NCBI GenBank assembly: GCA_023853785.1
Contig: JAJIRX010000549.1
Span: 124,001-188,000 of the forward strand
From: Psilocybe azurescens
Taxonomy: Eukaryota > Basidiomycota > Agaricomycetes > Agaricales > Agrocybaceae
Direction: 5' to 3'
DNA length: 64,000 nucleotides
Positions 36,924 to 48,067 of this stretch are shown in pieces. The notes beneath the pieces are model-generated. The model was not told where the DNA came from. It did no database searches and worked only from the letters and a program-made list of their open reading frames with translations. A program made the translations under genes and the position numbers. Each line of letters begins with the position of its first letter. Position 1 is the first letter of the stretch.

Positions 36924-37332
36924 CTCTAGGCACCCAGAACACGGTGTCAAAGCGCCAAAAGGAGAGATAGCGGTAGGATTTGAGGTATTGGAGATTGGGA
37001 TGCAGGACTCTGGGCTCTGGACACCCAGAACACAGCGTCAACACGTCCGAAGAGGAGAGGTTGGGTGGAGGACTCTGGGCTCTAGACACCCAGAACACAG
37101 CATCAACACATCGAAGAGGGAGAGGTTGGGTGGAGGACTCTGGGCTCTAGACACCCAGAATACAGCGTCAACACGTCGTAATGAGAGAAGGTAGAGGTTG
37201 GGTAGAGGTATAAGTGGAAGTGGTCAAAATGAAGAGAGACGAAGTTATGTGAGTGAATTAGTGTGTATTAAAGAGAGAGATAAGTAGGAGTAGACAGACG
37301 GCCTGTAGAAGCACTCTAGACACCCAGAGTGC
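36924..37332 (-). repeat. Hairpin array, left arm (five copies, 65-base units)
   Basis: Copies sit at 36924-36939, 37015-37030, 37080-37095, 37145-37160 and 37311-37332. The three at 37015/37080/37145 are spaced exactly 65 bases apart inside a tandem unit that also carries 'cagcgtcaacac' and 'gagaggttgggtgga'. On the minus strand each reads stem-GTGT-stem, for example TTCTGG GTGT CTAGAG; the first copy has loop GTGC. The 37311 copy is the strongest: minus-strand GCACTCTGG GTGT CTAGAGTGC, nine pairs with one G-T. Confidence 0.85.
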
Positions 37333-37379
37333 GTTGGTTGTCGTCAAAGAGGTTGAGAAACGACTTAGGACAACAACTG

Positions 37380-37524
37380 CATCAGCAAACCTTGGGATGC
37401 TAGCTAGCACTACATAGCACTATGTAGAGGGGGACCTTTGCTATGACACTAGGGCATGCTATGTAGTACTACATAGTACTCGGTAGCATCGTTTTGTGCT
37501 ATTTTTAGCACAAAAAAATCAGGA
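37380..37524. mobile_element. Small palindrome-rich element with ~10-base terminal inverted repeats
   Basis: The ends are CATCAGCAAA (37380-37389) and TTTGCTGATG (37515-37524), perfect inverted repeats about 145 bases apart. Inside are TGCTAGCTAGCA, CTACATAG-ca-CTATGTAG, CTATGTAG-ta-CTACATAG, and TTTTGTGCTA-TTTT-TAGCACAAAA, four near-perfect palindromes in about 110 bases. There is no coding capacity. It resembles a very short MITE; a two-base 'tg' flank on both sides is too short to prove a target duplication. It sits at the turning point between two oppositely oriented hairpin arrays. Confidence 0.5.
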
Positions 37525-37648
37525 TTTGCTGATGTGGCACTAGTGTTTGTCAGTGTCTTTGCATACAAACATCACGTGTGCACTTCGTCCGCACCTCACT
37601 TCGACTGTTGGCACTTGTGACATTGTCACTTGTGCCTTCCCGTCCACT

Positions 37649-38045
37649 ACTCTGGGTGTCTAGAGTCGTGGCTAGGGTAGCAATATCGCCCTCGGCTCTG
37701 GGTGTCTAGAGTCGTGGCTAGGGTAGCGCAACATCGCCTTGGCTCTGGGTGTCTAGAGTCGTGGCTGAGGATGTTACTCTGGGTGTCTAGAGGAACAGCG
37801 ACTCGCCCCACGGTTGGTTCACGGTTCTCTTCTACGCTCTGGGTGTCTAGAGTGAGGACTGATACTGTGTCCGGGGCAATGGCAATATATGTGCGATGTT
37901 TCCGACCGATGCCTCCTGGTGCACCACTTCCCTTCGACTCGCCGGTTGACTGACGGGCGCTCTTCTCGGCTCTTACTCTGGGTGTCTGGAGTGGTGCCTG
38001 ATATATCTTGAGGCTACTCTGAAGTCTTGTTCTGGGTGTCCAGAA
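37649..38045 (+). repeat. Hairpin array, right arm (seven copies)
   Basis: Copies sit at 37649-37666, 37695-37712, 37743-37758, 37777-37792, 37837-37852, 37976-37991 and 38030-38045. On the + strand each reads stem-GTGT-stem, for example ACTCTGG GTGT CTAGAGT and TTCTGG GTGT CCAGAA. The first three share a 46-47-base unit with 'cgtggctagggtagc'. The orientation is opposite to the left arm. The array lies just past the 3' end of the minus-strand gene ending at 38122. Confidence 0.85.
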
Positions 38046-38121
38046 TGTTTGACTTCGCTATTGACATGGCATAACTGGGTATCGATTGTAAGTACATATT
38101 GGAATCAAACTAATTGGTATA

Positions 38122-39773
38122 CTAATTATTGTATGCTATGATTACAGGGAACGCCATCTCTGGCTCGGGTTGCAAAAAGCTCAACTCTTTGCTAGTGAGG
38201 TTCGACAACCAGGTTTTGTCGTAGAAGTTCCTCGGGAGGCCCTTGATAGCCGACCTGGTGCTCGGTGTTGCCCCTGCAAGACGCGTTCGTTCTCGGTATG
38301 GATTTCCGGGCTTTGCATTTCCATAACGATTGTACCGATTGAAATCACGGTCAATCATTTGGAGATATGGAATGAGTTCTCGACTACGCCAAGCGACCGA
38401 CCTGATAACAAACTTGCGGGGTTACTTCCACATTCGACACTGCTTTCGTCAGAGCTCGTACCGCCCAAACCAAGCCTAGTCGCAACAACCCAAAGGAAAT
38501 ACCATACATCATCAACACTTCCATCAGACTTGCTTTTGTTTCCGTCCGTTATTTCAATTCGGAGGTCTTTGAGCTGAAATTCGGTAAGCATCCAGCTATT
38601 TGTTTAGATAAATGAATGTCAACTTACATGGTGTCGCCTAGCATCCCGTCTTGTCACCTTCTGCATCTTTTTTCTTCTTTTGGGAGTTGCGAAGTTTCAC
38701 CTCTTTATCGTCTTCGCCCTCCTTCGCTTGCCAACTCTTCCATTCCTTCTTGAGGTTCCCAAAGCGCTGCCAATACTTCTCATAAATAACAGGCCATTCG
38801 GACTTCTCAATGCGCAAAGGTTCCCCTTGGTTTTCCAAGAAATCGTCAAAAACATCTCGGCCAGGGCGACGTTCCACGGCTCCTTCTTCTTGTAGGCGAA
38901 TGCAAGCTCCATTGGAATAAGCTTTGGACCTTCCCCTTCTCCGTCAGCAAAGGCTTCAACAGTATCTTTGGTTGGCTGTGGAAGTTTACGGATCTCATTG
39001 TCGTTCTGCACCTGGAGAAGTTTGTTCATATGTTTCCGGATTGCCGACTATGGAAAAATCAGTCCACCATTTTCTTTTGAAGACATTTATTTTCTTACCA
39101 CCAACTCGCGTGTTCTTGGAATCCTCTCTCTATTCGATTGCTCGACAATCGTCCCAGTAACATTTTTCTTTGAGGTCCGTATCGGAGCGACCTACTTGCC
39201 CGAATTCTGGCCCTGAGTCGCAAGGACGATCTGGACAATTGCCGCAACTTGCTCTGGTGTCATTCCAAGTGGCTGAAGTAACAACATTGGCATGTTTGTG
39301 GGATTGGGTGTTGGCTTGGTGGTGGGATTGAAAGGCTTTGTAGAATCCACTCGTAATCGTGGCCCAGCACCTCCAGCGTGGTCTTTGGAAATGAAAGACA
39401 GGCTTTGGGACGGAAGATTTATCATCGTTCTGTGAGAGAGTCAGCGTAGATCTCCAAGACAAAAAGGCATCTTACCAATTCTTCCCCGTCGTCCTCGTCA
39501 TCGCCGTCATCGCCCTCCTTGTCACTATCACTGTTGGACTCGGGCGGTCATTTCATCATCATCATTGTTCAACGCAGCACGACGGTGTTTTCTCCCCGTA
39601 ACTTTCTTCCCTTCCTGTTTTTTGGTTCCCTTGTCGTCATCGTACATGTTGACATCATCACCTTTGAATTTATCGTCGTTGAATTCAATTGGTTCCTGGC
39701 CCCGTTCCTCAGCATCCTTCACCATAGAGCTTGAGTCTCCCTCATTCGAAATGCTCTCTTTGGTTGTCAGCGG
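38122..39773 (-). pseudogene. 3' part of a host gene split by the retrotransposon
   Basis: Minus-strand pieces, in order from the insertion: LTTKESISNEGDSSSMVKD, an acidic-basic stretch (ALNNDDDEMTARVQQ lies in another frame), LLQPLGMTPEQVAAIVQIVL, KLLQVQNDNEIRKLPQPTKD, MELAFAYKKKEPWNVALAEMF, SEWPVIYEKYWQRFGNLKKE. After introns come LTEFQLKDLRIEITDGNKSK, DDVWYFLWVVATRLG and GLPRNFYDKTWLSNLTSKE, with the end at 38122. I recall proteins with a 'GLPRxFYDxxWL' end and a 'SSDESS' string as a multi-copy mushroom family of unknown function (memory only). Some frame changes (near 38890) are not explained by introns. The 5' part is at 57056-58094. Confidence 0.6.
39770..39773. repeat. Target-site duplication, left copy (gcgg)
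   Basis: The four bases gcgg precede the TG of the left LTR and recur directly after the CA of the right LTR (57056-57059). A five-base duplication (agcgg) is possible only if the terminal A of the LTR is counted as flank. Confidence 0.75.
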
Positions 39774-41705
39774 TGAGATGTTTAGTGCGGGGTGACTTTG
39801 TAATTGCCCAATACACAACACCCAATCAAAATATTTATATTGATCAGTTCGATCTGGGAGGGTAAGCTCGTAAGGCTTATTACAATAACTAGTTTAGCAG
39901 AGTACAGACTTAGACGATCGCTCTGGGGTGACCACTAGTAGCTAGAGAACGCTTTTACAGGCTAGTACACACAAGGCACTTGAATAGTAAGGGTGATCTC
40001 TCTTATATGAGGGCGATCACCAATATCAGGGGGATCGCTTTTGGGGGCGAGTGTACACGGGACACTTGACAGTTTCTCTTTATATAACCCAAACTCAAAC
40101 TTTGTCAAACACTATAAGCGATCACCCGTATTAACACGTAGTAGATCCTTGGTTCCTATAAGCAACTGGGCACACTAGTGTGCACAGTCCTTAGTTTACT
40201 ATAGGCAACGTCCTGAAAACAGTCGGATTTCTCTGACAGTCGTCCCTAGTTACTATGAGCGATCACTAGCCTTTATAGGGTTCCCACCCGTACTTAATAA
40301 TCCCCAGGGCAGTCTTACTATAGGCAACGTCCTGAACAGTCGGAGTTCTCTGACAGTCGTCCCTAGTTACTATGAGCAATCGCTAGTCGTATAGGGTTCC
40401 AATCCGTACTTAACAATCCCCAGGGCAGTCCACGGATGACTTATAAAAGCCTGCTTATCAAATCTAATAGACCTGACGTTGAATATCACAATGGCGATCG
40501 CTCACGAAACCAGGTAGCGCCTAATTGCTTAAGGTGAACTGCAGTGTTCGATTTCTTATCACACAAATCACTAGTCCTCAAGTGTTAACACTAGAATTCT
40601 TATTCAGAGTAAATTCTGATATCAAATCTGGGGTGTAAATTACTTGGTTCCTATTCTAAGATACAGGACTGTTTTTATAGACTAAATAGATACTTTGGCT
40701 TGTGATAATTGAAAGAGACTAAGAGAAAAGGAAGGAAATGGACCGCGTGCTGCCTAGCCTTTGCTGCACCAATTATAATAGTGGAAAGTACTAGTTTGCC
40801 TGGGCTACGGCGCTTATTTGAAGATAACATGGTTGTCCATGCGGCAGTGCCTTCTTGGGTAGCGATCACCCGACTTATTTTATCAGATGGCTCGCGGCTA
40901 AGGCATGTCGGGACTAGATTACTTAGGGGTATATTTCCTAGGAAACCCTTCCAAGGTTCCCCAGCACAGTTGCTATTGGTTTAGGACCCCCTGGAACAGC
41001 AGGTGCCCTTATCATGAGGCAAGTTACCTCTAGTATCGTGTGGCGATCGCCGGCTGGGCGATCGCTCACTCACGTTGGCTGCATTGCAAATTACAAGTTG
41101 TTATAGTCGGATCTATTAGACCGCCATATGCTGAGTTGTACACAAGATTTCAATTGCCAATACATTCGGTCCGTGGGGCGATCACCCGTGTGGCGCGAGT
41201 GATGCCTGATCCCCGAGCGGTTGATCGCCTAATTTAGTGAACAGCCTTTGTGAGGCCTGGACACAGTGATCGCTTTTGCTAATTAATAAGGTTTTCATCA
41301 CTTGGCGATCGCTCGGTAAGACACTGGTGGGTGTTACCCCTTGTAAGAGCCAAGGTCATTTCTTAAGGGTTTCTTCTTTGCATGGGACTAATAGTATGAT
41401 CAATGGAGCGGGCGATCGCTTCGGACGCTTCGGTTAGGGGTTGCTTTGATAGCTGTGTAGGAAACTAAAGGTAGTCTTTGATTCGTAGCACTGGTTAATA
41501 GGCCACACTACACCTTAGTTAGTTTGTAAGGTCTATTACTCTTGTTGGCCCACTAGGAAGTAAAGCCTCAAAGCCTAATAGTCTGGCTGTATCTCCTACC
41601 CTTCACTAGTATAATGTACTAGTTTATTACAGATAACAATCGCAAAAATAAGGGCCTCTGTGTCTCACTATGAATTGTAAGCTCAGAATGGTTTACACCC
41701 TTTCA
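39774..41705 (-). repeat. 3' LTR (left copy)
   Basis: On the element strand it runs TGAAAGGG...CATCTCA (TG..CA ends). It contains two tandem copies of a ~118-base unit (about 40196-40313 and 40314-40430; both end in 'aatccccagggcagtc') that differ at a few bases. Element-strand TATA-like strings occur at about 40077-40087 (TTATATAAAG) and 40671-40680 (CTATAAAAAC). Five GCGATCGC sites are present. Confidence 0.95.
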
Positions 41706-41715
41706 TCTCCCCCCC
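41706..41715 (-). promoter_or_regulatory. Polypurine tract of the retrotransposon
   Basis: On the element strand GGGGGGGAGA directly abuts the 3' LTR (TGAAAGGG). This is the expected primer site for plus-strand DNA synthesis. Confidence 0.85.
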
Positions 41716-42153
41716 AACTAAAAGATGACTGTCCTCAGTCGATCGCTCACTTGGTTTCACTATTACTTTGGGTTTGTCCGAAGATGCACTCCTTCTGATT
41801 TTGGCCAAGTACGGTTATTACAAGTTCAGTTTATTCCTATCAGGAGTTCACTATGTTCCAGTGGGAGGATACCCTCAACGTTAGGCAGCGATCGCCCCTG
41901 GCTGAGATATCTCGTCCCGCGATCCCCTTCCGATATCCGTGATCGCCGTGATGTTTATTAATAGCCATGCCTATAATTAGGCACGGAGATCACCGTCTCA
42001 TTAGCGGGTTTCTTTGGGCGTCAATTTAACTTTAGTCTTTCGGCGCTTCTCTATCGTCGCTGCCGTACACATTTTTTTCACATAAAAAGCTGGGGCGATT
42101 TACTGGCTGGCAGCCCACCTACACCCATCTTTCTCACTGCTCTTTCCCGTATC

Positions 42154-44206
42154 ATGCCTCCTTCTTCTCAAGAGCTTCTCCACCATCTGCAAAAGGCCTG
42201 GGAACTTGCCCACAAAGCCCCGTTCGCCGAGGATCGCCCTGACGCATGAAGAGGCCGCCGTCGTTCTTGGTGAAATGCAAGTTCATCTGGTGAGTTGCAC
42301 GATTCCCGTTTCACTTGTTTTCTCTTATTCAACAATTTCTATTAGTCCAACCACTTCCTCCAGTACGAGGATAAAGACTTTGAAGAATCCGAGTTCGCGA
42401 ATCAGTGTGTCGCCGCACACTTTCGCAACATATTTTCTTGTTTGTTCGGGCACGGTCTCGGACTTTTGAGTTGTACCAGCACTTCTTTCCTCGTGGTCCT
42501 TTCTCTCACGGTAGGTCTTTTATCACTTTGTTTTGCTATTTATATTTTACAGCCGTGACTACTTCTTGTTTAGGAGAACACGATCTCTTGGGACGTGCAT
42601 AGTCTGGCCGGTGCTGCTTTTCTTAGGTCTTGACGGGGATCGTCCCTCCTAGCCCGACAGACGAGGGCGATTGCTCCCTCCTCTGGTCCTCGGGCCACCA
42701 GAACAATGCCCTCTCGCCGCGTCAAAGGGAAAGGTAAAGCTCGCGCCCTTACCCCTCCTCCCGCTTCTCCAGTTGCTGCATCCCCACCTCTCCGTCCGAT
42801 GGAGATCCTGGAGATGTTCGCTCAGGCTGAGGACCGTCGCCACCAGCGCTCTTCCCTCCACGCCCGTAGCAGGTCCAAGCGGCGTTCGGCGATCGCCCTC
42901 TCCCGACATAACTCCAGCACCCGTCGATCCTCCTGCCAAACGAAAACGTGGAACCGCTAAGTCAACGACTGGCCAACGAGGAGTCCACGCCAAGTCATAC
43001 GATCGCAAGAAATCGACGGCGATCGCTGCACTCGAGGCGAACCCTGGTGAGCCTGTTCTGCGGGCGGCGAGTCCAGACGATCCTCCTATCGCTGCTCAAG
43101 AGCTCGCTGATCTAGGCAATCACAAGTCTGTTGTAGGTCACTTTTGCTTTATCTGACTGATTATTTCTGACTTTAAGTGTTTTGCCAGCCTCTGATGATT
43201 TGCGCCCAGTGTGTTTTGTCAAACACACCTTCGGCCTGTACATTCAGCGGCCTTGGCGAGCGTTGTGGACCTTGCCAGAGGCCAAAACCAAAACCCTGCT
43301 CTTTCCGCGCTCCCCACCTGTCCAGATGCGTCTGTACAACCGGTACGCTCAGATGGGATCGCTTTCGGCCAATGGTAAGTTTTTATCTTTTGCAGTTTTA
43401 CCCCGGTATGCTTTTTAACAGATTTCTTTTAGCCCTCACGCTTGCTATGTCGGGATTTGCGGGATGCGCGTCGCCTTGAGGTCGAGGGCGATCGACCTCG
43501 CCGCCCGACTCCAGTCTCGCACGCTTGATTTAGAGTTCCGCCTCTCCGAGACCCTTCAGGCGATCGTCCACAACTTCCCCACCGCCGACAACATTTTAGC
43601 CCCCTTGTTTGATGGTGACGAAGCGCTTGACGAGCGGCCATCGGCTTCTCTCTTTTGATCTGGAGGACCCTTTGAAGTGGGCGATTCCCTCTCCGAAATT
43701 TGCACGAACTCCTTCGAGCCCTTCCCCCTCGCCATCTCGAGCGATTCCCGCAGCTTTATCAGCTGCTTCAAGAATCTGGCTATCTGGATGACGACGGGAA
43801 CTTCGTCCCTCCTGTCCCTCGACCCTCTGATGATCATCCCATGCTCGATTTGGAGGCCGAGGAAGTTCCCAGTGGCAAAGAGTCCAGTGAGGACTCCACC
43901 GAGTCTGTCTCATCTGACAGTGGAGGAGAGAGTTCTTCCGAGGACGGGGATCGCCCGAGAAGGCTCCCCCCTGCCGTAACGGAGGAGTCCTCTGACTCCG
44001 TTTCTGAAGGATCTGCCGAAGAGTCTGAGGACGATCGCCCCCCTCCAAGAAGGCCCGGCTCGCTCACTGACTGTTTTTCACCCTTGCTTTCTTGGGACTT
44101 TATATGTTTTTATATGGCAGTACTTTTCTTTTTGTGCACTTTTTGCATACTACTTAGGATATTTTTCAGGGTTTCTTCCTATAGTAGTTTTATTTGTATC
44201 GCATAA
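42154..44206 (+). CDS. Cargo gene A: Cys-rich, acidic-tailed protein, antisense to pol
   Basis: The ATG at 42154 opens MPPSSQELLHHLQKAWELAH. After introns come LTHEEAAVVLGEMQVHL and a basic/Ser-Pro stretch with APVDPPAKRKRGTAKSTTG. A cysteine cluster then begins an exon at about 43190 (CAQC...SAC...RCGPC...PCSF, six Cys). A helical stretch (RTLDLEFRLSETLQAIV) and a long Ser/Asp/Glu-rich tail (EEVPSGKESSEDSTESVSSD) follow, near 43700-44060. The C-x2-C...C-x2-C cluster suggests zinc binding; the function is unknown. From memory, related Cys-cluster proteins sit in other mushroom Gypsy elements. Several joints need one-base shifts (near 42235, 43480 and 43650). The 3' end may be at 44206 or earlier. 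Confidence 0.5.
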
Positions 44207-44599
44207 TTCTCTTGTAATGAAACCCTTTTTCTTGGTCGGGTGAATGTTTCTTTAAGAAATTAGTTACATTGATCTCTCTTAATTGACCATGCTATCCTTT
44301 TCCTTGCCGAAGTCTTCAGTCCTACTGCTTATTTTACTTTTACTAATTGCTAAGTTTCGCTTTTAAAAACTTGTTAGAGAATCACTAGATTTTTAAAATC
44401 GCAAAATTTCTTCTAAGTCCTCTACCCACGTGGTGATCGCTTCGTAGTGATCGCTACACATGGTGATCGCACCCCCCAACTAAAGATCACAACTCCCTAG
44501 TTGTGTAGAGATCGCCAAGCATTCGCACTGAATTATGTGTAATACAGCGGCCGACCACGTGTGGATCCCATAAGTTATACCTGACCCGGGCGATCCTTT

Positions 44600-44607
44600 T
44601 ATAAAGG
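44600..44607 (+). promoter_or_regulatory. TATA box of cargo gene B
   Basis: TATAAAGG lies 40 bases before the ATG at 44640, a spacing that leaves only a very short leader. A comparable TATA lies in front of gene C. Confidence 0.55.
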
Positions 44608-44639
44608 AGAATCGACATAGTTAGTCTTGTCCCGTAGCC

Positions 44640-46375
44640 ATGGATCCACCTATTGTTCCACCCATTGCGCGCCTAGCCGAAGAGAGGCTCGCTTCTGATT
44701 TCATTCCTCACACAACACCGTACTATCAGCGTGCACTCAGCGAGTATTATCACTTGGATGAGGGTATTATCCAGAGGTATCGCCAGCACCCTTACTCTTC
44801 TGCCCTCGACCGACGCCCCAAGCCTTCGCAAGCTTCTCGATGAGTATTGCATTTATAAACATGAATGCCAGAATCGGGTGTTGAAGCGCAAGTGGACCCC
44901 GTCCTAGGGTTCGTACCACCTCTGCAATCCTTAATCCTAGCCACTGTACAGCTGGTACGTTACTCTATAACTTTTGTCCTGATGATAACACTTTCTGATC
45001 CCCATCTTAGCTCCAGTTCGACATTGCTGACATCAACTATGAAAACGAAGTAGGCATGATTTTTGTTGACCTTGCCAAGTCCTGGATTCAACTAGGCCCC
45101 GTGGGTCTACCACCCGGACGTCTTCACGACCATATCTATGTTCTGATCGCTCGACCGGAGGTCCCCAGTTTCCGTGCCATTGGTCCCGTCATTAGTCGGC
45201 CTATTCGACAGGTAAAACTTTTATTCACAAAATGCTTAGGAACCCATACTGAGCGTTAGAGAGTCTAGATTCTTTATACCTCGTGGATCCAAAGCAATCA
45301 ACAATTTCAGAATAACCAATTACTTCCTCCCCACTTGGCGCCTATCAATATTGGCTGCCCGGCGTCAGGAATATGTTCACCTTTTCGCCAGTTTCCAATT
45401 GGGCGTTCGCTTGGAGCCGCATGGGATATGGAAGTCCAACCGCAAGGCGATCGCTCGAAGGGGATCTCCCTCAGCGATCCACAATTCTCACACTCGTCTT
45501 GGCCGGATTGACTAAACACATAAGTAGCTTTAGATAGCCTATCTGTCTTGTATAGACCAATGTCTAATCCTTTGCCTAATCTCTACGTGCCTGTTCAAAT
45601 TCCCCCAGCCAGGTCTTCTATGAGGACCTTGATTTTCGTTATGCTGTCGCCGACGAATATGAAGACCTAGCCCCGAGATCAAGGCGCTATTTTACCAGGT
45701 TCCCGAAATTATGAACCCTACTAGCGATCCCGTTGCTTATCACAATTTGTTGTACGACCTCAACGCTGCTCACCAGAAATTCAAGCGGGCGTTCTACCAG
45801 AAACAGAAAGAACAACCTAGTTCCGGTCGTCCCCCTTTGGCAGAGCTCATCCAACTGACTCATCTCTTGGTGCGTAGAAACAGTTATCAGAAGTTAATGT
45901 TGGCTAGACTCATGATCTCTTAGTTGGCAATTCCTCGTGGTGACATTCACTTTGGGCAATACTCCGGTCAAGCATTTCAGACTGCCGCGTATCACTGGTT
46001 CCGCGTGTGCGCAGCACCCATTGCTTGGGAGCTCAGTTCCATCAGTTTTTCACTCTCATGTCGGACCCGACAGTGCCAAGGTTTCCCCAACAATGATCCT
46101 TACCCGTCCCGTGTAAGCGCTAATCACTTTTACTAGATGGGTTTAGCAACTGATGGAGCCTTTTTCAGCTGATCCGGGCTTTTTACCGACGGGTACCCGA
46201 ATACTACAGCGCTCTGAGAACCATTTTTCCTATCCGCCACTTCCTATTGACTTTGGAGTGCCGTCGTTTGGAGTATTCAGCCATCTTTAAGCGTTATAGT
46301 GCTCCTCTTCGTCCCCGTTCTGTTGCTTTCCATCCTGGAAATATAGAGGAAATTCCGGACCATTTCCGCCCGTAG
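44640..46375 (+). CDS. Cargo gene B: unknown protein, many short introns
   Basis: Exon pieces read MDPPIVPPIARLAEERLASD...PYYQRALSEYYHLDEGIIQRY; then, in a shifted frame, LRKLLDEYCIYKHECQNRVL. Next come QLQFDIADINYENEVGM and IFVDLAKSWIQLGPVGLPPG, TWRLSILAARRQEYVHLFAS, and NPTSDPVAYHNLLYDLNAAH. Last are ELIQLTHLLV and a final exon ending EEIPDHFRP-stop at 46373-46375. No domain was recognised. Composition is that of a soluble, helical protein. Introns between these pieces have GT..AG ends. One or more one-base shifts are needed. Confidence 0.45.
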
Positions 46376-46546
46376 TTTCGCGAATTTAGCTGCATCAGTT
46401 TTCTAATCACTTCGTATTAGGCTTGTTTTTACATACGAACTGATTTGCAAATGTCTACCACGCGCTTGCCCAGTGTCTTCTCACTTCTGCAGATCTTGTC
46501 AAGCGATCGCTCGCCCATTGATCTTTCTATGAGAGGGTTCTTCCAG

Positions 46547-46552
46547 TATAAG
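46547..46552 (+). promoter_or_regulatory. TATA box of cargo gene C
   Basis: TATAAG lies about 46 bases before the ATG at 46593, similar to the spacing in gene B. GATCGC-type motifs fall between the TATA and the ATG. Confidence 0.45.
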
Positions 46553-46592
46553 AGGGATCGCCCTATTGTCAAGCGATCTCCCTCACTTCATC

Positions 46593-47880
46593 ATGCCTGT
46601 TCTCACTTCAGAAGTAACTGCTATATCTCTTGTGCCATCTGTTGCGGATGCTACGAACTTTACGTTCCGAGCCCTTCACCATGCTCCTAAGGACTGGACT
46701 CCTACTGCTGAAACCGCCGCTGTCAATTATCCGTTGTTGAATGAAGCGGCACGGTTCCTTGTGCGTTTTTAACATCCTTAAACCTGTACTAGTATTCGAT
46801 TGTTTTTGCTTTCTACTAGGTGGGCTGGAAGGACCATGCTGCTATCATTAATCAACTTGGGGATCCTTGTGAGATCGTTTTTCGGTTTGCGAAAAGGGCT
46901 TCAGAGCTGCCACTCGTTCGATTCCAAACTGTATCGCTATACTTCAGAGTATCACATTATTGGGGCGATCTGCAAAGGAATTCATGCTGATCGCGAGGCC
47001 CAACTCAACGCTGCATCTCCTACCAAGGCCGCAGAGGACGAAACCCCGGTTGTGAGTGTTACAGCGATCGCTTTCTCTCTCTCTATAGCCCAACTCGCCC
47101 TTCAGATTCAAAGGATTGGCAATCGTCTTCACCAGACTCGCCCTACTGATGAATCTGGAGAGGTGGAGTTCGTCTCTTCCACTTGTAGCAACCCTGAGCT
47201 TACTTTCTATCCTCAGGAGGAATTTTCCGACGTAAGCCGCTTATCCGTGCTATCGAGCGATCCCCTAACATTCTCTGCATCAGTCCGCCCCTATGATCGT
47301 TGACGATGATGTCGAGATCATTAGTTCCACTACTAAGAAGTCTCGTAGTAAGCGATCGGCCGCTGATACCAGCAAGGTATGTCCTCCTTTTCATTAGGTC
47401 CCTTGACATGAATGATAATAAAGCTAGGGCTCTTACAAGTCTAGTGATAAACGCCCCGAGGTGATTATACTGGACTACGATCAAGTCCCTGGAGTTGATA
47501 CTAAAGGACATCCTTTTCTCAAGGCGTCCCGCTATGCAGCCACTGGTTCCAAACGTGCTAGAACTGACAAGTTTGACTTTTTGTCTACCGAAGGTACGCA
47601 TCTAGCGATCGCCCTTTTCTTGTTTTGGCGATCCCCTCCGCTAAACTCTTGGTTCGCAGATCCGTCCACTAAGGTCATCCCGGAGGCGCTCTCTCAATTC
47701 TTTGACGCAGCCAGCACTTCCCCTTTTATTGCAAGTGAGGATGCCGAAGTTAACCGCCACCAAATCCTCTTTTTACAAGCACGTATCCGGGACTGCGAGT
47801 CTAATATGTTTTTCAAGGCGGTCGAACGTAGAGTCGCTATGAAACAGCTCTCCGAGATTACTTCAGCTCTGTCTAAATAA
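46593..47880 (+). CDS. Cargo gene C: unknown protein, antisense to pol
   Basis: The start is MPVLTSEVTAISLVPSVADA; then, after an intron, GWKDHAAIINQLGDPCEIVF. Later exons carry IAFSLSIAQLALQIQRIGNR and DDDVEIISSTTKKSRSKRSA (a likely nuclear-type basic patch). VIILDYDQVPGVDTKGHPFL and KASRYAATGSKRARTDKFDF follow. The final exon has VIPEALSQFFDAASTSPF and ends ...AMKQLSEITSALSK at the TAA 47878-47880. No family was recognised. The stop lies 188 bases from the pol stop at 48068 on the other strand, a tail-to-tail arrangement. Confidence 0.5.
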
Positions 47881-48067
47881 TTGTCTGTCCTCCTGAAGTC
47901 CCTTCTAGTTTTCCCCTTTTTGGTAGAGTACCTTCCAATAGCAAACTTCTTAGTCTATTATTGGTTTGGTGTTTCCTCTTATTACCCAGTACGAGTTTTA
48001 ATGAAGACGTTTTCGCCGTCCTGGCGATCGCTTGTTCGGGCGATCGTCATTACCGGTTTTAAGATTT

